Positions 59,744 to 64,000 of a DNA stretch of 64,000 nucleotides are shown in pieces. The position numbers were made by a program, and so were the translations under genes. This DNA comes from Massilia sp. H-1 (GTDB lineage Bacteria > Pseudomonadota > Gammaproteobacteria > Burkholderiales > Burkholderiaceae_D), in contig CP087969.1 in NCBI GenBank assembly GCA_024703915.1, positions 2,852,001 to 2,916,000 on the forward strand. The letters are read 5' to 3'. Position 1 is the stretch's first letter. Every line of letters begins with the position of its first letter. The notes below the pieces were generated by a model, which saw only the letters and a program-made list of their open reading frames with translations, made no database searches and had not been told where the DNA came from.

Positions 59744-62366
59744 TTATGGACCGACGCGCACGAAGGTGAGCGACGGCGCTTTGGTCAGCACCGCCATCAT
59801 CATGCCATCGCTGGAGATGACCAGCGAGCGTTCCAGCAGCGCACCATCGAGGTCGAAGCTTCCCAGCAATGCACCTTGCGCGTCGTGCATCCAGACGTCG
59901 GCCGGGCCATCGCTGGCCGCGCCGCAGAATAGGCGGCCGTCACTGCCGATTTCGACGTTGTTGCCAAGCGTAAGACCGCCGGTCAGGAAGCCGCTCAAGC
60001 TCAGGTCGGATGGATTGATCCGGGCGCAGGTATGGGGATAGGACGACGCGACGTAGATGCGGGTGCCGTCGGCGTTGACCGCAAGGTCCCAGCCGCTAGG
60101 CGTGCTTAAGCACTGAGCTCACCCTGATTCAGGTTCACGCTGAACATCGTTCCGCCGCCCATGTCGCTGAAGTCCATGCTGTGCGCTTGCACGCGCTCCA
60201 GACTGATGCCTTCTCGCATCGAATAGACCCGTGTCGCATCGGAAGTGGCCGTCATGAGGTCGCGAATGTAGGGCTGGCCGACCTGCGCACCGGTCGCGCC
60301 AAGGTAGGCGACACCACGGTCCAGCGACGCGAAGCTGTGCGTCCCGATGACGATTTCGACGCCGTTCGGGCGAATCGCCATCAGGCGCGATGTCTGTTGC
60401 GCCTGCTTAAGCCCAGCTGCCAGTTTGCCACCTTCGCCATGCTGCGCAAGTCGACTTTGACAATCGCTGCGTTCGCGGTATCGTAGGCGTACAAGTAGTC
60501 GCCATTCGGACTGATGGCCATGTCGCCCAGCGCGCCACCGAGGTTCGGGATGGTGCGTACCAATGTTGCCGTGTAGACGTTGTAGACGTCGATGGCGTTG
60601 CTTAAGCATTGTTGGCATAGACGTAGGGACGAATCGGATCTGCCTTGAGTACGCTGTACACCGCATTGAGCTTGGTGTTGGCCGCTGGCGCGGTATCGCC
60701 TTTCCAAAGTGCGACGCGCAATGGTTCGGCGGTACTGATGCTGGCATCTGTGCTGCTGAGGCTGACGTTCATGAAACTGCTTGCGTTCGCTGGCAGGCGG
60801 GCCGGATCGGCGGTCAGTGTCAGTTCATTGCCTTGCTTAGGCTGACAGTCAGCCACGGCTGGTCGCTGCTGACGCTCCAGTTGGGCGAAAAGCCATAGTT
60901 ATCCTTGACCGTCACCTTGCGGCTCAGGCGCGAGCGAGCTGGGGGTGGACGCGAAGCCGATGCCCACTTCCGAAAACAGCAGCTTGTGGCGGTCCAGATT
61001 GAAGCTGAGGTTCAGTGGCACGGCGACGGTATCGCCATTCACTTGCGCGGTGGCCGTGACGACGGCGTTGCTGGTGCCGTACTGGGCGGCGGCCACGTTG
61101 GGCGTGAGCGTGATGGCGGCGCCGGTCTGATTGACTTCTCCCTCACTCCGGTTCGCAGTGGCCCAGGCTGGCAGACCCGACAGTTTCCACGGATGGGAAT
61201 AGCCTTGCGTATTCAGATACAGCATCAGCTGGTGTGGCGTGGTGAAGTCGCGACCGTAATCGCCGCCCAGCACAATCGTCGACGTCGGTCCGGTGAGCGT
61301 GGCCTTGGTCAGGTTCAGGGTGATCGAGAAATCGCTGGTCTGGATGCCCGGCGCCGATATTGCCATATTCCCCGTGTGGGTTCCGCTGGCGAGCCTGCTC
61401 ACGCCCGGACTGACCATCACCGAGGTCGTGCCGGGCGTGGTGCCGCCGGTCGGCGTCATGCTCAGCCATGGCGTGGTGGTCGTGGCGCTCCAGTTCGCCG
61501 TGTCCTGATACAGCGTGAACTGCACGTTGCGTTCAGGGATGGGGGCGCCGTTGATGGCATTGAAAATCAGGTTCGACCCTTCAATCGTGAATGATGGAAT
61601 GTAGAACAGTATCTGCACCGGCAATTCGACACGTTGGCCGTCATTGCTGGCCAACGTGATGGTGCCGCTCTGCACGCCGTAGCGCATCGCTGCCTGGTCG
61701 AAAGTGACGGAGAAACTGCCGCTGCCGCTGCCCGCTGCGCCGTTCAGCTTGATCCAGCTCGCGCTGCTGGTGGCAGTCCAGGTACGGCCGCTCGCGGCGA
61801 CCCCGACCCGGATCGGCGCCGGTGCTTAAGCAGGTTGCTGTAGACGGTGGTATTGAGGGGGGTGTCGGGAACCGCCGTCATCGCGCCCGGCGGCGTGATG
61901 GTGACATCAAACGGCAACTGCATAGGCGAGCCGGGGAAGTGCTGCGCGCAGGCAGCATCGCGGCAGACGCGTACCGTGAAATTACCTTTATAGTTGCCCG
62001 CAGCCAGCGTCGGCGCGGTTTGCATCGCGGCATTGAAGGTGGTCGGCGTCAGCTGGGTAATCTGCACGGCTGGCAAAATGGTGCCGGTGGTGTCGATGAC
62101 GTAGGCGAATACGGCGGGCGCGCTGGCGAAATCGCCAGGCTGGTTCACCGTTGCGCTGACACTGAGTGCTGCCGACAGACCGGCGGCCGAGGTGCCGGTG
62201 ACCGTCGTTGGCGTAAAGCGCAGGACCGGACCGCTTGGGCTTGGCGTGACGGGCACGGCGGGCGCGGGCGTCGAACCGCCGCCTCCGCCGCAGGCGCTCA
62301 GGCCGCTGCACAGCGTGGCCAGCAAAATCAGCGCAGGGCGCGGGCGGCAGTTGAATTCTCTGACAT
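59744..62366 (-). CDS. Large lipoprotein with BACON/Ig-like repeats and a C-terminal propeller-like region
   Basis: About 870 residues. Start MSENSTAARALR joins, after one base near 62327, to ILLATLCSGLSACGGGGGS with a lipobox (LSAC). The first two thirds hold Ig-like/BACON-type repeats (FDQAAMRYGVQSGTITLASN; ATTTTPWLSMTPTGGTTPG; GIQTSDFSITLNLTKATL; NWSVSSDQPWLTVS). The last third resembles a beta-propeller (DYLYAYDTANAAIVKVDLRS; GWDLAVNADGTRIYVASSYP; NNVEIGSDGRLFCG). Breaks at 61823, 60830, 60601, 60400 and 60107 repair with GCCGGC; one near 60935 is another indel. Surface adhesion or carbohydrate binding is possible; function unknown. Confidence 0.8.
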
Positions 62367-62558
62367 GGTTGATTTTTTGGTAACTCGGGAGTCGCGATTA
62401 TCCACGAAAGTCCTCGTGACGGGGGGAATAATTTGTGGATGCATGGATAGAAAACGGCAGCGCGCTCCTGACAGAAACTGTCATCACGGGCGGCTAAGAT
62501 CCTGCCATCGATCGCCGCCGCCGCCGTGGCCGCTGCGATCCCCGCTCAGGAGGCCCGC

Positions 62559-62703
62559 ATGCAACAACCGTCATTGCTCCCTTCCCCGGCACCAGTCCGG
62601 GAGCCGTCCGTAGCGCGCCGCAACTGGATCGCTGTCGCCTCTGCCGGTCGGTATTTCCGACCACGACGTCGGCCTGATCGCGCAGGCCATGGCCGCTCTC
62701 TGA
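62559..62703 (+). CDS. Possible small protein, about 47 residues
   Basis: ATG at 62559 follows CAGGAGG at good spacing. The frame MQQPSLLPSPAPVREPSVARRNWIAVAS shifts near 62643 (in TGCCGGTCGG) into VGISDHDVGLIAQAMAAL and a TGA at 62701. The Pro-rich start and helical end look like a protein. It lies alone between the lipoprotein gene and the mla operon. No family recognised. The frameshift makes it tentative. Confidence 0.4.
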
Positions 62704-62977
62704 AAAGTACCGTCTGGCGGTGCGAAACGTGGCGTGTCGCTGAACTCTGCAGAATGATCACATCGCCATCGAATATTGCTCATAATGCAAGCTGGATATC
62801 TTGCCCGCGGATGGCGATTTTTTCCTTGATGAAACAGTCACTTGCGCGCGGGAATATCTGACTCGCCGTTCATTAGTGTTGTATTCTGGCCCCCTCGGCC
62901 CCCCCAAACCGACCCTCTCCCAGCAGGGATTGCCCTTTCTGCACTACAATACGGCATTCCCAAATTTGAATAGCCCC

Positions 62978-63783
62978 GTGTCCAATCTTGTCGAAATCCA
63001 CGATCTACACTTTGCCTATGGTGAACGTTCGATTCTGTCGAACCTGAACATGGACTTCCCGCGCGGGAAAGTCGTCGCGGTCATGGGTGGTTCCGGCTGC
63101 GGCAAGACCACCGTCCTGCGCCTGATCGGCGGCCAGATCCGCCCCCAGCAGGGCGAAGTCAAGGTGGCTAAGCAGAAACGGTCCACAAGCTCGACATCGA
63201 CAATCTGTACCGCCTGCGCCGCAAGATGGGCATGCTGTTCCAGTTCGGCGCCCTGTTCACCGATCTGACCGTGTTCGAGAACGTGGCTTTCCCGCTGCGC
63301 GAGCACACCGACTTGCCGGAAGAACTGATCCGCGACCTGGTCCTGATGAAGCTGCACGCGGTCGGCCTGCGCAACGCGGCCCAGCTCAAAGCCGGCCGAG
63401 ATTTCCGGCGGCATGGCGCGCCGCGTCGCCGTCGCGCGCGGGTCGCGCTCGATCCGGAACTGATCATGTACGACGAGCCCTTCGCCGGTCTCGACCCGAT
63501 CTCGATGGGCGTCACCGCCAACCTGATCCGCAGCCTCAACGATGCCCTCGGCTCGACCTCGATCCTCGTTTCGCACGATGTGCACGAGTGCTTCACGATC
63601 GCCGACTATGTTTACTTTATGTCCGCAGGAAAGATCGTCGCCCAGGGTACCCCGGCCGACCTGCGTGTCTCGGAAGATCCTTACGTGAAGCAGTTCGTCA
63701 ATGCAGCGCCGGACGGTCCCGTGCCGTTCCACTACCCGGGCCGTTCGCTCGCCGATGACCTCGGTCTTGGAGCGCAGCCATGA
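62978..63783 (+). CDS. mlaF: Phospholipid-transport ABC ATPase MlaF
   Basis: ATPase of the Mla system that moves phospholipids between outer and inner membrane. About 268 residues from a GTG start. Walker A MGGSGCGKTTVLRLIGGQI, Q-loop FQFGALFTDLTVFENVAFP, signature ISGGMARRVAVAR after repair, Walker B LIMYDEPFAGLDP, switch His in LVSHDVHECFTIADY. Breaks at 63167 (GCTAAGCAG for GCCGGCG), about 63382 (an extra A before an intact GCCGGC) and about 63440. Its stop overlaps the start of mlaE (ATGA). Confidence 0.92.
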
Positions 63784-64000
63784 TCCCGCGCATCCTGGCC
63801 GCCATCGGCGCCACCGTGCGCGAGAGCATCGAGAGCGTCGGTTTCGCCACCCGTTTCTTCTTCAATTTGCTCGGCGTATCGCCAGGCGCCTTGCGCCGCC
63901 CGGGCTTAATTTCTGAACAGACCCACTTCATCGGCAACTATTCGCTGGTGATCATCGTCGTCTCCGGCTTATTCGTCGGCATGGTGCTCGGTCTGCAGGG
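63780..64000 (+). CDS. mlaE: Phospholipid-transport permease MlaE (N-terminal part, runs off window)
   Basis: First 73 residues of the MlaE permease: MIPRILAAIGATVRESIESVGF, then RFFFNLLGVSPGALRRPGLI, QTHFIGNYSLVIIVVSGLFVGMVLGLQ, which is the family's first membrane segments and the EQ-type loop. Frame intact to the window edge. Overlaps mlaF by 4 bp, so is part of the mla operon, which presumably continues with mlaD, mlaC and mlaB. Confidence 0.92.
   Translation, partial: MIPRILAAIGATVRESIESVGFATRFFFNLLGVSPGALRRPGLISEQTHFIGNYSLVIIVVSGLFVGMVLGLQ

Overview
The window is about 65% GC and reads as a chromosomal segment of a betaproteobacterium of the Oxalobacteraceae, most like the Massilia/Telluria group. 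Supporting this are an aceK-thiolase pair, a MerR/isovaleryl-CoA dehydrogenase (liu) pair, gltBD with a nearby RAYT gene, and large modular secreted hydrolases. This is inference from gene content; no database was searched.

The strongest signal is in the sequence itself. Almost every long gene, including housekeeping genes such as gltB, gltD, tex, aceK and murQ, is cut by frameshifts or stops. At roughly 85 sites the break is one small family of words: GCTTAAGC, GCTTAGC, GCCTAAGC, GCTAAGC, GCCTAGC, GCTTAGGC and close variants. Replacing the word by GCCGGC restores the reading frame and the family consensus on either strand, and in one case restores a terminator hairpin. I read these as systematic consensus errors at 5'-GCCGGC-3', most simply explained by a modified base there misread by a long-read basecaller. 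They are not pseudogenes. Gene coordinates below therefore run from true start to true stop across the breaks.

Layout. 1-11.4 kb: a peptidoglycan recycling and D-alanine island: dadA and a serine hydrolase (reverse), then forward GntR/UTRA regulator, murQ, AmpG-like permease, NagX-like acyltransferase, DigH-like glycosidase, BadF-type amino-sugar kinase, amidase lipoprotein, LysR regulator and VanX-like dipeptidase. 11.4-16.6 kb: VOC protein, LacI regulator with operator, and a multimodular GH64 beta-1,3-glucanase with CBM56-like modules. 16.6-25.2 kb: dacB and an SpmA-SpmB fusion (reverse), an oligopeptide-binding protein, a TonB-dependent receptor and an LdcA-type carboxypeptidase, again murein-linked. 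25.3-32.3 kb: a long palindrome, an ACT-like protein, a secreted M4 metallopeptidase, an unrecognised gene and two MORN-repeat paralogues. 32.4-40.8 kb: acyl-CoA and leucine catabolism with aceK, and a metallo-beta-lactamase-fold enzyme. 40.9-51.1 kb: HTH regulator with operator, small proteins, ubiX, grxD, tex, an Snf2 helicase and a two-component pair. 51.1-58.4 kb: RAYT transposase with hairpins, then gltB-gltD. 58.4-64 kb: VWA protein, a large lipoprotein, and the start of an mla operon.

The first 25 kb reads as a functional unit: envelope hydrolases release muropeptides, AmpG and the peptide-binding protein import them, MurQ, the kinase, LdcA, VanX and DadA dismantle them, and a GntR and a LysR regulator sit inside the locus.
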